This document shows positions 44,706-54,978 of a DNA stretch of 64,000 bases, piece after piece. The DNA comes from Rebecca billardiae RCC1528 (taxonomy: Eukaryota > Haptophyta), in the NCBI GenBank assembly GCA_965240325.2, contig OZ251233.1:1860001-1924000 (forward strand). The letters are read 5' to 3'. Both the position numbers and the translations under genes were made by a program. Within the stretch, counting starts at the first letter, position 1. Each line of letters starts with the position of its first letter. A model generated the notes under the pieces. The model saw only the letters and a list, made by a program, of their open reading frames with translations. It was not told the DNA's origin and did no database searches.

Positions 44706-46265
44706 TCAATGCGCAGGTGGCGATGATGATGCGGACAATGCCTGCTCATCTGCTTGTCTTGATGGTGCTGTTGGCGTGCGATCACGTGAGATGGGCACGG
44801 CGGGGACAACGATGGTGGCCTCGTCCTCGTCCGCAAGCCGCTGGGCTCGTCGGACGGGCGGGATCGCGTGCGCGACGCTGGTCCCGAAGCGGTGGTGGTC
44901 GGCTGCTGTGCGAGTGCTGGCCACCCTCTTGTTGGACGCATCGACGTCGTCCGGCTCGTCGCCGGGCAGGCGGCTGCTGAGCAGCAGGCTCGCGAGGGTG
45001 ACCATGCACAGCGCGCTCAGGTACAGCCCCGGGCCGACGCCCGGGAGCGACGGCGTCAGCCGCACCAACGCTGTGCTCACGAACGGCGCCGTGCCGCCAA
45101 AGATGGCCGACGACACGTTGGTCGCGAGCGCGAGCGTCGTGAAGCGCGTGTGCACGTCGTCTGCGAGGACGAACATGAGGCCGGTGAGCGGCGCGGCGTA
45201 CAGCGTGAAGAGCGCGGCGGTGGCCGCATGCGCCGCGATGCACGCGTACACGCCGCCCACGGACAGCACGTACAGGCCAGTGGGGAAGGCCAGCGCCGAC
45301 AGCCAAACCCCCGCCGCCGCCAGCCGGCGCGCGCCCACGCGCCGATCGGCGGCCGCCCCGCTCAGCAGCATCGCGGGGATGTAGCACGCGTACACGCACA
45401 GCAAGACGGCGTAGCCGTTCGCCAAGGGCGCGTCGCGGAGCGCGGTGAGGAGCGCGGGGACCCACACGAAGAGCACGTACCCACCGGCCTGCCACGCGAC
45501 TGAGAGCCCGATCAGGAGCAGGACGCGCATGCGGTGCGAGCGCGAGCGTAGCACGGCCCACAGCGGCGACCGCGCGGCAGGGCCTGCTGGGTGCGCGCTC
45601 GCCGCTTCGAACGCGGGCGACTCGGAGAGGTGCCGCCGGAGCACGAGCGTGAGCGCGGGCAGCGCCAGCCCGACCATGAACGGCACCCGCCAGCCCCATG
45701 CGAGGAAGGCCGGCGCAGGGAGGGCCGCGCGGCACGCGGCGACCACGGCGGTGGCGAGCAGCCCGCCGAGGGAGCCAGACACCTGTATGAAGGCCCCGAG
45801 GAGGCCATGCGAGCCCGGGCACGACTCGAGCGCGTAGCTGATGGCGCCCACCAGCTCGCCGCCGACGGACGCGCCCTGCATGAGGCGGCAGAGGACAAGC
45901 AGCGCGGTCGCCCAGCCGCCCCACTGCGAGTAGGTGGGCAGGACGACGAGGAGGACGGCGGGCACGGCGGCGAGCGCGATGGAGGCGCGCAGCGCCGCGA
46001 GCCGTCCGGCGCGGTCGCCGATCCAGCTGAACGCGAGGCCGCCCAGCTGGCGCGCGAAGAACGCGCTGCCCCACACGGAGAAGGCGCGCAGCAGCTCGGC
46101 GCGCGAGTCCGCGGGCGGGAAGAAGCTCGCGCCGATCTCGTGCGCGAGCAGCCCGAAGAGGGAGAAGTCGTACCACTCGAAGATCTGCCCGGCCGAACCC
46201 GCGAGCGCGACGAGGCCCTGGCGGAACGGATCGCCAAGCTCGCGCTCCTCGGCGGCGGCCTCCAT
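44706..46265 (-). CDS. MFS transporter, metabolite:H+ symporter (MHS) type
   Basis: Single exon, 519 aa from ATG 46265; the frame is open a further 57 codons upstream but those residues do not look transmembrane. Twelve hydrophobic helices are expected. Family marks are FEWYDFSLFG in helix 1, the WIGDRAGR loop between helices 2 and 3 (MFS D-R-x-G-R motif) and CRLMQGASVGGE in helix 4. These are typical of the MHS group (ProP/KgtP/ShiA-like), which moves organic acids or osmolytes with protons. The C-terminal ~90 residues are hydrophilic and Ser/Arg/Asp-rich, a possible regulatory tail. This family is commonest in bacteria, so ancient transfer is possible. The substrate cannot be told. Confidence 0.85.
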   Translation of the reverse strand: MEAAAEERELGDPFRQGLVALAGSAGQIFEWYDFSLFGLLAHEIGASFFPPADSRAELLRAFSVWGSAFFARQLGGLAFSWIGDRAGRLAALRASIALAAVPAVLLVVLPTYSQWGGWATALLVLCRLMQGASVGGELVGAISYALESCPGSHGLLGAFIQVSGSLGGLLATAVVAACRAALPAPAFLAWGWRVPFMVGLALPALTLVLRRHLSESPAFEAASAHPAGPAARSPLWAVLRSRSHRMRVLLLIGLSVAWQAGGYVLFVWVPALLTALRDAPLANGYAVLLCVYACYIPAMLLSGAAADRRVGARRLAAAGVWLSALAFPTGLYVLSVGGVYACIAAHAATAALFTLYAAPLTGLMFVLADDVHTRFTTLALATNVSSAIFGGTAPFVSTALVRLTPSLPGVGPGLYLSALCMVTLASLLLSSRLPGDEPDDVDASNKRVASTRTAADHHRFGTSVAHAIPPVRRAQRLADEDEATIVVPAVPISRDRTPTAPSRQADEQALSASSSPPAH

Positions 46266-46698
46266 GCGGATGTGGTGTACTGCACACACGGCAGTCCTTC
46301 GGAACTCGGAATCGAGGTCGGGAAAGAGGAGGGAATTGCATGACGAGAATTTCCAAAATAATGGTCGAATCGAGCTGGAGAGAGCACATGCACTGATATC
46401 TGGCAGTGACGGCCTGACGCGTCTGTCACTCGTCACTGTTCACCTGGCGGTGGCTGATGATGACTTGATGACGAGTCAGAAAGCTCGACACCACCAAGCT
46501 GTCACCGTACGGCCCTTAGGCACCGGTCACAAAGCTCATTACTACATATATACGGACACTTCAGAAGCACGTACACTCGTCACATGCAGTAGTAGCAGCA
46601 GAATATAATATGCTGATGATCACTGATGACGATGATGTCATGATGATCATCATACACATGAGCAAGGCTCTTGGGCAGCCGCAGGTCGTCCTGGCGGC
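46266..46698. other. Intergenic
   Basis: 433 bp between the transporter start and the stop of the next upstream minus-strand gene. It has TGATGA/GATGAT-rich simple sequence at 46600-46660 and no recognised gene. Confidence 0.6.
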
Positions 46699-49600
46699 TC
46701 ATGCCTCGACAAACCACGCCACGTGCTCCCAGAACGAGTCGACCCAGTCCTGCAGCCACTCAAAGTAGCCAAAGAGCGGCGCGCAGCACGGCAGGTGCGC
46801 GACGATGCGGATGAGGTACGGCACCGCCGTCGAGATGGACATGAGGCTCGGCTCATTCACGGCAAAGGTCTGCGTCATCGCGACGGCCCAGCTGATGATC
46901 ATGTCGTGCGCGTTGTCCGCGCCGATCACCTTGCCGTACGTGATGATCACGGAGCAGCAGAGCACATAGCAGAACCCCATGGACAGCCACGACAGCAGGC
47001 CAAACTGGCGCCGGCTGAGCACGCACCGCCGAGGCGCGTCTGCGTCGTCGTCAAAGCGCGCGTACCGCCGCCCGCGAATCATCGAGGCGAACGGCGCGCC
47101 GTCGCCGCGCGAGGGCTGCGCTTGCGGCTTGGTGCGCCGGCCGAGCGTCTGCGTGCGGTTGGGCAGGCCCGAGCGGCGCTTGGTGCGCGCGCTCGATGAG
47201 CGCACCTCCGCGTTCGCGCCCTCCCGCTCGATGGTGAGCTGCCGCTGCGCCGCGTCCGCGGCGCGCGCCGCGTCATCAGCCTGCTTGCGCGCGGCGCGCA
47301 CCGCGCGGCCGTCCGCGCGCGCGAGCTCGAGCCGGCTGGCCTGCGTCTCGAGCAAGCGTGCCTTGGAGGCGAGCGCGCGCGCCTGGTCGCGCAGCCTCGC
47401 CTCGCGCGAGCGTGCAGACGCCGGGCTGCCGAGCGCGATCCGGTCGATCCGCTCGCTGCTGTTGTCCGAGCTGCCGGCTTCGGAGGGCGTGCGCTCGCCC
47501 GGCTTTGCGGCGAGCTCCGCGCCGCCCGCCGGCGGCCGCGGCGGCCCGCTCTTGCCCGGGCGGCCGCCCGGCGGGGCCGAGCCCTTGCGGCCGCCGCTCG
47601 CGGCCCAGATCGGGATGACGGGCGCGGGCTTAGCCGGCTCGGCGGCGCTGGCGGCGCCGGGTGAGGGCGGCGGCATGCCGTGCGCCGCCGAGTGCAGGGC
47701 GGAGGGGCGCGCGCCGCTGGCTGATGGCGACGGCGCCGCCGCGTCTGCGGGCAGTGCGGCGGGGCGCGCACCCTTGCCCGGCGGCGAGGGCGTCGCCGCC
47801 ACGGCCCGCAGCGCGGACGGGCGCGCCGCCTTGGCGGGCGGCGCCTTTGCCTTGTGCCGCTCGAGGGCGGAGCGCTTGCGCAGCGCCAGCTGGCGCCGCT
47901 GCGCTCCTTGGATGGCGACCGCCGCAGCCTCCATCTCCGCGCGCGACGGCATGTCTACAAAGTAGCGGAAGGGCCAGAGCTCGTTGAGGTACCAGAGCTG
48001 CTTGAAGACGATCAGCCCGGGCAGGCACACGCACGACGTGATGATCGACTCGATGATGTACGTGACGAGCGGCGTCTTGGCCGGCGGCGGCGGCGGCACC
48101 GTCGGGTCGGGCGGCTCGCTGGGCGAGTAGAGCATGCACTCGACGACGAGCTCGAGCGCGATCACATTGAAGAAGATCTGCACGAGCTGCGCGCGCGCGT
48201 AGGTCTTCTCGGTCGAGAAGAGCACGGCGAGCAGCGTGTGCTCGTCGCGGAACTTGTCGCCCAGCTCGGCGGCGAACTCGGAGAAGATCGCCGGGCTGCG
48301 CTCCTCGACCGCCTCGCGCGCGACCGCCCAGCCCTTGGGCGCGGCGGCGGCGCCGCTCGAACCGGGCACGGCGACGGCGACGTGCGCGACCGGCCTGTCG
48401 GAGAGCGCCGCCTCCTCCTGCCGCTGCCGGACCTCGCGCGGCTGCTTCGTCTGCAGCGCGCCCACGATCGCCTTGGTCTGCGCCTTGGTCTTGGCGCGCT
48501 CCTGCCGCCAGTCGAAGAAGCAGCCCACCGTGAGCAGTAGCGCGTTCGCCGCAGACAGCCCAAACACCAAATTGTAAATGTCTTTGTACTGTGCGTAGTC
48601 GAAGTGGAGCAGCGCGTCGCCCACGTCGGAGAGGGAGAACGTGTTGATCGAGACGGCGGTGATCTGCTCGAGCAGCTCCTCGCCCGAGGTGGGCACCGCC
48701 ATGCCGCAGAAGTCTGTGAGGTGCGTGCACGCGCAGTGGAGCACAAGCGCACCCTCGTCGTCGTCGTCGCCGTCTGACGCGTGCTCGGCCGAGGTGCCGT
48801 TCGTGCCGTTGGCGCCGCCGCCCGCGCCGCCGGCACGCACGCCCGGCGCGCCGGCGCGCGCGCGGCCGTGCCGCCGGCGCGGCAGCGCGAGCGTGGTGCA
48901 CCCGTCCGAACACCACTCGCCGCGCTCCTCCGACCAGTACTGGCAGGTGGCGGGCGGAGGCAGCGCGCACTCGGGCAGCGCGCTCAGGTCGGGGCCGAGC
49001 CCGAAGAGCGGCCCGCGCGAGAGCCACGCGGCCGGCGCGTGCGGCGCGAACGCGGCGCGCCACGCCTCCCACGACCACTCCGTGCTCACGAGCCAGCTCT
49101 CGTTCCGCCACGTGGACGCGAGCGCGGCGCGCGGCGCGCGCGAGTGCAGCTCGGCGAGCGCGCCGCGCCGCGCCGCCGCCTCGATCGGCGCGACGCGCGC
49201 GCGCCGCTCCGTCTCGCACTTGAGGTAGGTCTCGCGCTCGGCGGCGAGCGGCGAGACCGCGTCCGCGTCGACGGCCATGGGCAGCTCGATGATGATCGGC
49301 TCGGCCAGCCCGTGCACCTTGAGCGGCGAGCCCGCGCCCGCGGCCGAGAGCGAGATCGAGACGAGACGCGTGCCGAGCAGCTGACCAGCCTCGAGCGCTG
49401 CGGGCTCCTGCTGAGCCGCGGAGGTGGCGGCGGCGTCGGCGGCGCGCGTGCCGTTGGGCGCGGTGCCGTTGCCGCACGCGCCGCGCCAGCGCTCGACGAG
49501 GCTGGGCGAAGTGGCGTTCGTCGCGTTGGCGAGCGCCGCGCACGCCTCGCGCCGCGCGGCGAGCCGCGCCGGGTCGGCATGCACATTTCGGCCGAAGCTG

Positions 49601-51744
49601 ACGAGCTTCACGTCCACGCCCGCCGCGACCGCGTCGGCGTGCTGGCCGCTCAGCGCGCCCGGCGGCAGCGAGAGCCCGCCCTCGCCGCCCGGCCCGCGCA
49701 TCGACGCGTTGAGCAGCTCCTCCGGCATCGAGCGCCGCGCGCTCACGTTGAGCCTCGGACTCAGAGCCTCGACGGCGGGCTCACCCGCCAGCACACCGTG
49801 CAGGAGCGCGCCGCTGATCTTACCGGCCGCGCCTCCCACGCGCGCGCCGATCTCGGCGGAGGTCGACTCGTCCAGCCCGGTCTCGTTGGTGGAGAGCAGG
49901 CTGCCGAGCGAGCCGACGAGCGCGTCGCCGGCCTGCGAGTCGAGCCCCGTCGTCGCCGACGCGTTCGCCAGCCCGTCCACGAGCGTCGCCGCGCTGAGCT
50001 GCGACTTGGGCGTGAGTTGCTCGGGGCGCGCGACCACCGCCTGGAGTGTCCCCGAGCGCTGCGCGATCGCGGACGGGGAGAGCGGCTCGGCGGAGGGTGC
50101 GCTCGACGCCGCGAGCACGTCGAGCATCTGCTCGCGCGCGCGCGTCTGCACGCCCGCCGACGCGCCGCCGCCCTCCGCGCCGCCCTCCTCCGCCTGCGAG
50201 TTGAGCTTATCCGCGAGTCCTGACACCAGCTGCTGCGCGGTGCCCGCGTCTGCGCTCGCCGCGGCGCTCAGCAGCTCGCCCACCGCGCTCTCGTCCATGT
50301 GCACCTCGTCGACGAGGAGCGAGCGCGGCGCGTGCGCGCGCGTCTGCGCGCCCAGCGCGTCACTCACGACCACGACGATGGCAAAGCTCCCCGCAGGCAT
50401 GTATGCGCGGCAGTGCGGCGCGCCGCCCGCCTCGGCGAGCAGCTGCTCGCGCCTCCCCGCCGCCTTCTCGAGCGAGCCCGAGGCGGCGAGCTCGGCCACG
50501 TCGCCGCGCACGCGCGAGAAGGCGTAGCTCAGCGGCAGCTCCGAGTCCTCCCACCCGCTCGCGCGCAGCTCGAAGCTCGTCGTGAGCTCGGAGCCGCGCG
50601 CGGGCGTCACGCCGACGGAGCCGCCGCGCGGCGGCACGTTCACCATGACCGTCGTCTGCACCTCGGCGCGCAGCCCGCCCTCCGCCGAGCTCACGACGAG
50701 CCGAAGCGTGTACGAGGCGCCGGGCGCGAGCTTGCCCGGCTGCACGACGATGGTGGGCCGCTCGAGCCCCGTCGAGGTGAGCGTCGGGTCTGTGAGGTTG
50801 AGCGGGGCCGCGCCACGCGCCGACGAGGGCGCGAGCTCCCACCGGTACTCCCAGTGGACGAGGCCGTCTTGCTGGAAGCGGCGCGCGCGCTCGTCGACGG
50901 TCGCCTGCACCGCCACCTTGGCGTTGGGGTTGACGAGGCGCGAGCCGTCCGCCGTGGTGAGCGGCGGCGCGGAGAGGGTGAGCGTGGGCGCGTCGATGCG
51001 CGGCGGCGGCGGCAGCGCGGGCGGCAGCGGCGGCGGCGCGGACGGCGGCGGCGGCGGCGGCGGCGGCGACGGCGGCGGCGGCGGCGGCGCGCTCGGCGGC
51101 GGCGGCGGCGGCGCAGACGGCGGCGGCCGTGGCGGGCCAGCGGGCGGCCTACTGGGCGGCGGCGGCGGCGGCGCGGAAGGCGGCGGCGGCGGCGGCGCGG
51201 ACGGCGGCGGCGGCGGCGGCGGGCTCGGCGGCGGCGGCGGCGGCGGGCTCGGCGGCGGTGGGCTCGGTGGCGGCGGCGGCGATGGGCTTGGCGGTGGCGG
51301 CGGCGGCGGGCTCGGCGGCGGCGGGTGCGGCGGCGGCGGCGGGTGCGGCGGCGGCGGCGGGCGTGGCGCCGGCGGCGGCGGCGGGCTCGGCGGCGGCGGC
51401 GGCGGGCTCGGCGGCGGGCTGTACTTGCAACCCCGGTTCTCGCGGCGCAGCGCGGTGAGCGCGGGGTTGTAATCGTCACCCCAGACCGCGTTGAAGGTCG
51501 AGTGCTTGAAGCAATACACGAGCTCGTCGTTCTCGCCCACGCACTCCTTCGCCATCTCCCGCTCCCTGCCGGTGTAGCAGCCCCACTTGCCTCGCACGTT
51601 GCGCGCGTGCATGCCTAGCCTGCCTTGCACTGAGCAGTACTCGTCGAGCTTGCGTTGCGCGCACGAATACGTCGCACGCGCGCTCGACACGCACCAGAGC
51701 GCGGCGAGCAGTGCGTGCAGCGCGGCGCGACAGGCCCGCCCCAT
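46699..51744 (-). CDS. Polycystin/REJ-like GPS surface protein with proline-rich stalk
   Basis: Single exon, 1,681 aa. Signal peptide at residues 1-24 (RAALHALLAALWCVSSARA), a small cysteine-rich N-terminal domain (25-108) and a SPPP/PPPPP stalk (109-250). A PKD/REJ-like region follows. The GPS motif has W-x-x-D-G-C, C-A-C-T-HLT and the cleavage tripeptide at residues 1008-1010. Hydrophobic helices lie near 1055-1077, 1187-1206, 1225-1251, 1578-1606 and 1613-1646. The segment ISWAVAMTQTFAVNEPSLM matches the W..S......EP pattern of polycystin C-terminal helices. A charged Ala/Lys/Arg linker separates helices 3 and 4. It shares stalk, GPS and membrane order with the giant protein at 11.7-28.5 kb but lacks RCC1 and IPT repeats. 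A surface receptor/adhesion role with GPS autoproteolysis is inferred. Confidence 0.83.
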   Translation of the reverse strand: MGRACRAALHALLAALWCVSSARATYSCAQRKLDEYCSVQGRLGMHARNVRGKWGCYTGREREMAKECVGENDELVYCFKHSTFNAVWGDDYNPALTALRRENRGCKYSPPPSPPPPPPSPPPPPAPRPPPPPHPPPPPHPPPPSPPPPPPPSPSPPPPPSPPPPSPPPPPPPSPPPPPPPSAPPPPPPSAPPPPPPSRPPAGPPRPPPSAPPPPPPSAPPPPPPSPPPPPPPPSAPPPLPPALPPPPRIDAPTLTLSAPPLTTADGSRLVNPNAKVAVQATVDERARRFQQDGLVHWEYRWELAPSSARGAAPLNLTDPTLTSTGLERPTIVVQPGKLAPGASYTLRLVVSSAEGGLRAEVQTTVMVNVPPRGGSVGVTPARGSELTTSFELRASGWEDSELPLSYAFSRVRGDVAELAASGSLEKAAGRREQLLAEAGGAPHCRAYMPAGSFAIVVVVSDALGAQTRAHAPRSLLVDEVHMDESAVGELLSAAASADAGTAQQLVSGLADKLNSQAEEGGAEGGGASAGVQTRAREQMLDVLAASSAPSAEPLSPSAIAQRSGTLQAVVARPEQLTPKSQLSAATLVDGLANASATTGLDSQAGDALVGSLGSLLSTNETGLDESTSAEIGARVGGAAGKISGALLHGVLAGEPAVEALSPRLNVSARRSMPEELLNASMRGPGGEGGLSLPPGALSGQHADAVAAGVDVKLVSFGRNVHADPARLAARREACAALANATNATSPSLVERWRGACGNGTAPNGTRAADAAATSAAQQEPAALEAGQLLGTRLVSISLSAAGAGSPLKVHGLAEPIIIELPMAVDADAVSPLAAERETYLKCETERRARVAPIEAAARRGALAELHSRAPRAALASTWRNESWLVSTEWSWEAWRAAFAPHAPAAWLSRGPLFGLGPDLSALPECALPPPATCQYWSEERGEWCSDGCTTLALPRRRHGRARAGAPGVRAGGAGGGANGTNGTSAEHASDGDDDDEGALVLHCACTHLTDFCGMAVPTSGEELLEQITAVSINTFSLSDVGDALLHFDYAQYKDIYNLVFGLSAANALLLTVGCFFDWRQERAKTKAQTKAIVGALQTKQPREVRQRQEEAALSDRPVAHVAVAVPGSSGAAAAPKGWAVAREAVEERSPAIFSEFAAELGDKFRDEHTLLAVLFSTEKTYARAQLVQIFFNVIALELVVECMLYSPSEPPDPTVPPPPPAKTPLVTYIIESIITSCVCLPGLIVFKQLWYLNELWPFRYFVDMPSRAEMEAAAVAIQGAQRRQLALRKRSALERHKAKAPPAKAARPSALRAVAATPSPPGKGARPAALPADAAAPSPSASGARPSALHSAAHGMPPPSPGAASAAEPAKPAPVIPIWAASGGRKGSAPPGGRPGKSGPPRPPAGGAELAAKPGERTPSEAGSSDNSSERIDRIALGSPASARSREARLRDQARALASKARLLETQASRLELARADGRAVRAARKQADDAARAADAAQRQLTIEREGANAEVRSSSARTKRRSGLPNRTQTLGRRTKPQAQPSRGDGAPFASMIRGRRYARFDDDADAPRRCVLSRRQFGLLSWLSMGFCYVLCCSVIITYGKVIGADNAHDMIISWAVAMTQTFAVNEPSLMSISTAVPYLIRIVAHLPCCAPLFGYFEWLQDWVDSFWEHVAWFVEA

Positions 51745-52155
51745 GGCGGGTGGGCGCGGCGAACGAGCTACCGCTGCTCGCTCGTGACGTTCGCTCGCGT
51801 CTGCGCGTAGCCGTAAGATCCTCTGCTATTACTTCCGCCTCCCGCCGATTGATTGTCGTAGATGACGAAGCGGCAAGGGCCGCGAAGCGGGTTGTACCGC
51901 ACGCACGCCGTACCGCTCGGCATCGACGAATAATTGGAAAAGCGACGATCGACGCTTCTCCGCCCGCAAATAACCTCGACCGTTGGATCTCAATACGATC
52001 TGCGCACGATTCAACCGCTGACGAATCGAACCTGCAAGATCGGTATCGTACTGAGCAACCAGTAAGATCGTCGTAAAGAACCCGAACCGACTTGGTCTCA
52101 GACTGACTGACAGTTTGAAGTCACGATGAACGTCGCTCACTCGCAGCCTCAGCCT
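51745..52155. other. Intergenic, promoter side of the GPS gene
   Basis: 411 bp of moderate-GC sequence between two minus-strand genes. Nothing beyond expected UTR/promoter sequence is recognised. Confidence 0.6.
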
Positions 52156-53555
52156 TCAGGCCACCTCGACAGGCTCATCAGCCGTGCCGTCGTACACGAG
52201 CTCGAAGCCGCCGACGGCGAGCGCGCGCGGCTCGGCCACTGCCTGCGCGGGCGCGTCGGTCGCGGGCATCGACGCCTGCTCGCCGTCGAGGAGGATGCGC
52301 CCGAGGTCGCCCACGATGGCGGCGCGCAGCTTGTCCGCGATCGCGGGCGAGCCGTTCACCTCGAGCAGGTGGACGCGCGCGTCCGCGTCGAGCAGGAAGT
52401 CAAACCCGAAGAGCTGGAAGGGGCGCACGCCACGCGCGGCCTGGTCGGGGGCGCGCAGCGTCTCGGCGGCGGCCGCGGCCACGTGCCAGACGATGCCCCG
52501 CACCTGCGGCCATACGTCCGCGCCCACGCTCAGCGCGCGGCTGCCGCTGCTGGAGGCGGCGAGCAGCGCGTCAAAGCCGTCGAAGAAAAGCTCGTTGCCC
52601 GGCTCGAACCGGCCGAAGCCCTCCGCCGCCGCCTCCTGCACGCAGTGGTTGGTCACGTGCGCGAGCGTGTCGGCGAGGGCGTCCGGCTCGTACGGCCTCG
52701 ACGAGGTGCGGCACACGCCGAGCCGGTGCGCGTACGCGCGGTATGCCGGGTCGAGCAGCACCCAAACTCGTATGTCAAACTTGCGGCCCGGACGGCCGGG
52801 CTCGCCCGGCAGCAGGTACGGCGCGCGCACGTACTGCTGCACGACGACGGCTGTGGAGTGCCGGCCGGACTCGACCTCGTCGAGCGCGGCGCCCGCGCTC
52901 GCGCACAGCGCGATGTTGTCGCCCTTCGCGCCCTGCGCGTCCTTCACGATCCAGCAGCAGCCCTCGGCGCCCGCCGCCGCCGCGTGAGCGCTCAGCAGCT
53001 CAGACCTGCCGGGGCGCCGCGCGCGCAGAGCGCCGCGCGCGCGGTCAGGCGCGGCTTGGTGTTGGCGCGCGGCGCGACGGGGCGCAGCACGCACCGCTCT
53101 TGCGCGTCCGCCGCGGCGAGCGCGCGCCGCTTGTCGGCCTGCACGCGCGACACGCTGCCCTCTGGCAGCGGCGCGTGCAGCGCAGACGGCGTGATCACAA
53201 ACGTCTGCGGGTGGCGCTCGTACCCGCGCAGGAGCCGCGCGAGCTTGCTCTTGCGCGTGAGCAGCGCATGGCCGCGGTACTTGTTAACCAGCGTCGGCGG
53301 GCCGTCCGCCAGCTGCGCCCACGGAATCGTCTCGCGCGGGCTCGCCAGGTAGACGGCGGCAGAGGCGACCGCGTTGCCGCCCGCAGACTCCGGCAGCGGC
53401 TTGAGGCCGCGCGCGACGAGAAGGCGCGCGATCTCGGCCGAGGTGCTCCCCGTGCCGTCGTGCTGGACGAAGGTGCGCGCGTCCCCATCCGTCGTGGCCA
53501 CGGGCGCATCGGCTGGGCTGTCGCCCGCCGCGGCGACGTGTTGGTGGATCGCCAT
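52156..53555 (-). CDS. Tubulin-tyrosine-ligase-like (TTLL) enzyme, 2 exons
   Basis: Exons 53555-53095 and 53005-52156 are joined by an 89-nt GT-AG phase-2 intron, giving 436 aa. TTL-domain marks in order: YRGHALLTRKSKL, WIVKDAQGAKGDNI (nucleotide-binding loop after a WIVK strand), VVVQQYVRAPYLL, KFDIRVWVLLD, HVTNHCVQ and FQLFGFDFLLDADARVHLLE followed by VNGSPA (Mg-ATP site). TTL-family enzymes add tyrosine, glutamate or glycine to tubulin and other proteins, so a cytoskeletal or ciliary role is inferred; which residue is added cannot be told. The start at 53555 is chosen because the frame upstream (to 53675) lacks domain features. Confidence 0.87.
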
Positions 53556-54105
53556 CGCCCGAACGGTCGGTCGCTGTCTCGCTGATCGCTCGCAAATTTC
53601 GAAACTATACCATAATCGCCGGGCGGCCGGAGCGTGTCCGGGCGAGGCCGTGAGGGTCGCGGCCTCGCGGGGCAACAGTCTGCAGCCGGACCGTACCGGA
53701 CCAACCCCGGGGGGGTGTCCGGGGCGTAGGTCCGGGTCTGCAGACTGCGCGGGGCAAAAGGGCGCCGCCGCCCCGTGCCGAGCCGGTCAGCGAAGCTCGG
53801 CAAGCATCCGATGATACAGAAAACAGATATGATGACTGCTCATTGTCATTGACTCATCCGTCATCGTCAAAGTTTAAGTTGACGGCCCGCATCACAGATG
53901 ACAGTCATGACACTGTCACTGACTGTCAAGTGTCAGTCTGACAGAGTCAGAGGCACTCCGATCACCGGGCATATAGAAAACTGCTACTGTTACTGCTGCT
54001 CCTTCGAGTTAGAACGACGACCTAGTCATCTCGCAACATCTCAACACGCAGCTCAGCAGCGCAAGCGCATCTTCAACCTCGTCGTCGGACCGTGAGCCGA
54101 CGCCG
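53556..54105. other. Intergenic with imperfect palindromes
   Basis: 550 bp with GC-rich self-complementary stretches near 53680-53750 (CTGCAG at both ends, GGTCCGG/CCGGACC words, G7 run) and GTCA-rich simple sequence at 53890-53955. No gene recognised. Confidence 0.5.
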
Positions 54106-54939
54106 TCACACCACGGCGCACCATGCGCTCAGGCCCCCGTCGCGCCGCAGCACGGGCCCCGAGGCGCCGTCGGCCGTCATGCCCTCGTACGACGCGTCCG
54201 CGATGATGCGGCCGGTGGGCTGCACGGCGTGCCGCGTACGGACGGCAGCGGCCAGCCTCCGCGCCTGCGACGCTGTCCAGACCCCGGGGCGTAGCGCCCA
54301 GCACCGCTCGTTCGGCCGCATGCCCCCGGACTCGAGCAGGAGGCTCGGCGTCGTGAGCGCGCAGCCGGCCGCGTGCAGCATCTCGACTGCATCGCCGAGC
54401 AGCGGCATGCCGCCGTTGAGGAGCGCGGCGGTGTCGAAGACCCACAGCTGGCGGTGCGCCCTAGATGCCTGTGCGCTCATCAGCGCACGCAGGCCCTGCA
54501 GCAGCGGCGCCCCGCCGAGCTCGTGCGCCGTGTGGAAGGCACCGATGTGCTCGAGCGCGCGCGTCATCGTCAACTGCTCCGCCGCAGGCGGCGCGGCACG
54601 GAGCAGCTCGTCGAGTCTGGCCTCGAGCCGCCGCTGCAAGGCGGCGTGAAACTCGGCGCGGCTCCGCGACTTGTGCGCGTGAAACGCCTCCAGCCTCTCC
54701 GTGTCCACGCACGCGGCGCTCCCGTCCGCACCGATCTCGATGCCGGCAAGATGCAGCTCCTGCGGCCGCACGCGGAGCACGGCGAGGTCGTCCTGTGTGG
54801 GATGTTCAAGCTGGCCGGTGCTGATCTGGTCGACGAGGGCGCAGAAGCGCGCGCTCGTCGCCTCGCCGCTGTGCAGCTGTCCGAAGAGGGTGTGCAGCGC
54901 CTGCTCTCCCACCGGCGCAGATTCCTCGTCGGCCGCCAT
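54106..54939 (-). CDS. Unrecognised 277-aa protein
   Basis: A complete single-exon frame with a plausible Met start and codon use like its neighbours. The product is soluble: no signal peptide or membrane helix. The N-terminal half is helical with Leu/Glu/Arg (ALQRRLEARLDELLRAAP). The C-terminal half has VFDTAALLNGGMPLLGDAVE and CALTTPSLLLESGGMRP, which faintly recall a phosphatase or nucleotide-binding fold, but nothing firm. No function is assigned. A constant-end mobile element begins only 40 bp upstream of the ATG and must lie in or next to its promoter. Confidence 0.6.
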   Translation of the reverse strand: MAADEESAPVGEQALHTLFGQLHSGEATSARFCALVDQISTGQLEHPTQDDLAVLRVRPQELHLAGIEIGADGSAACVDTERLEAFHAHKSRSRAEFHAALQRRLEARLDELLRAAPPAAEQLTMTRALEHIGAFHTAHELGGAPLLQGLRALMSAQASRAHRQLWVFDTAALLNGGMPLLGDAVEMLHAAGCALTTPSLLLESGGMRPNERCWALRPGVWTASQARRLAAAVRTRHAVQPTGRIIADASYEGMTADGASGPVLRRDGGLSAWCAVV

Positions 54940-54978
54940 CGTGCGCGAGCCTCATCGGCAGCAGTATTATATATATAT

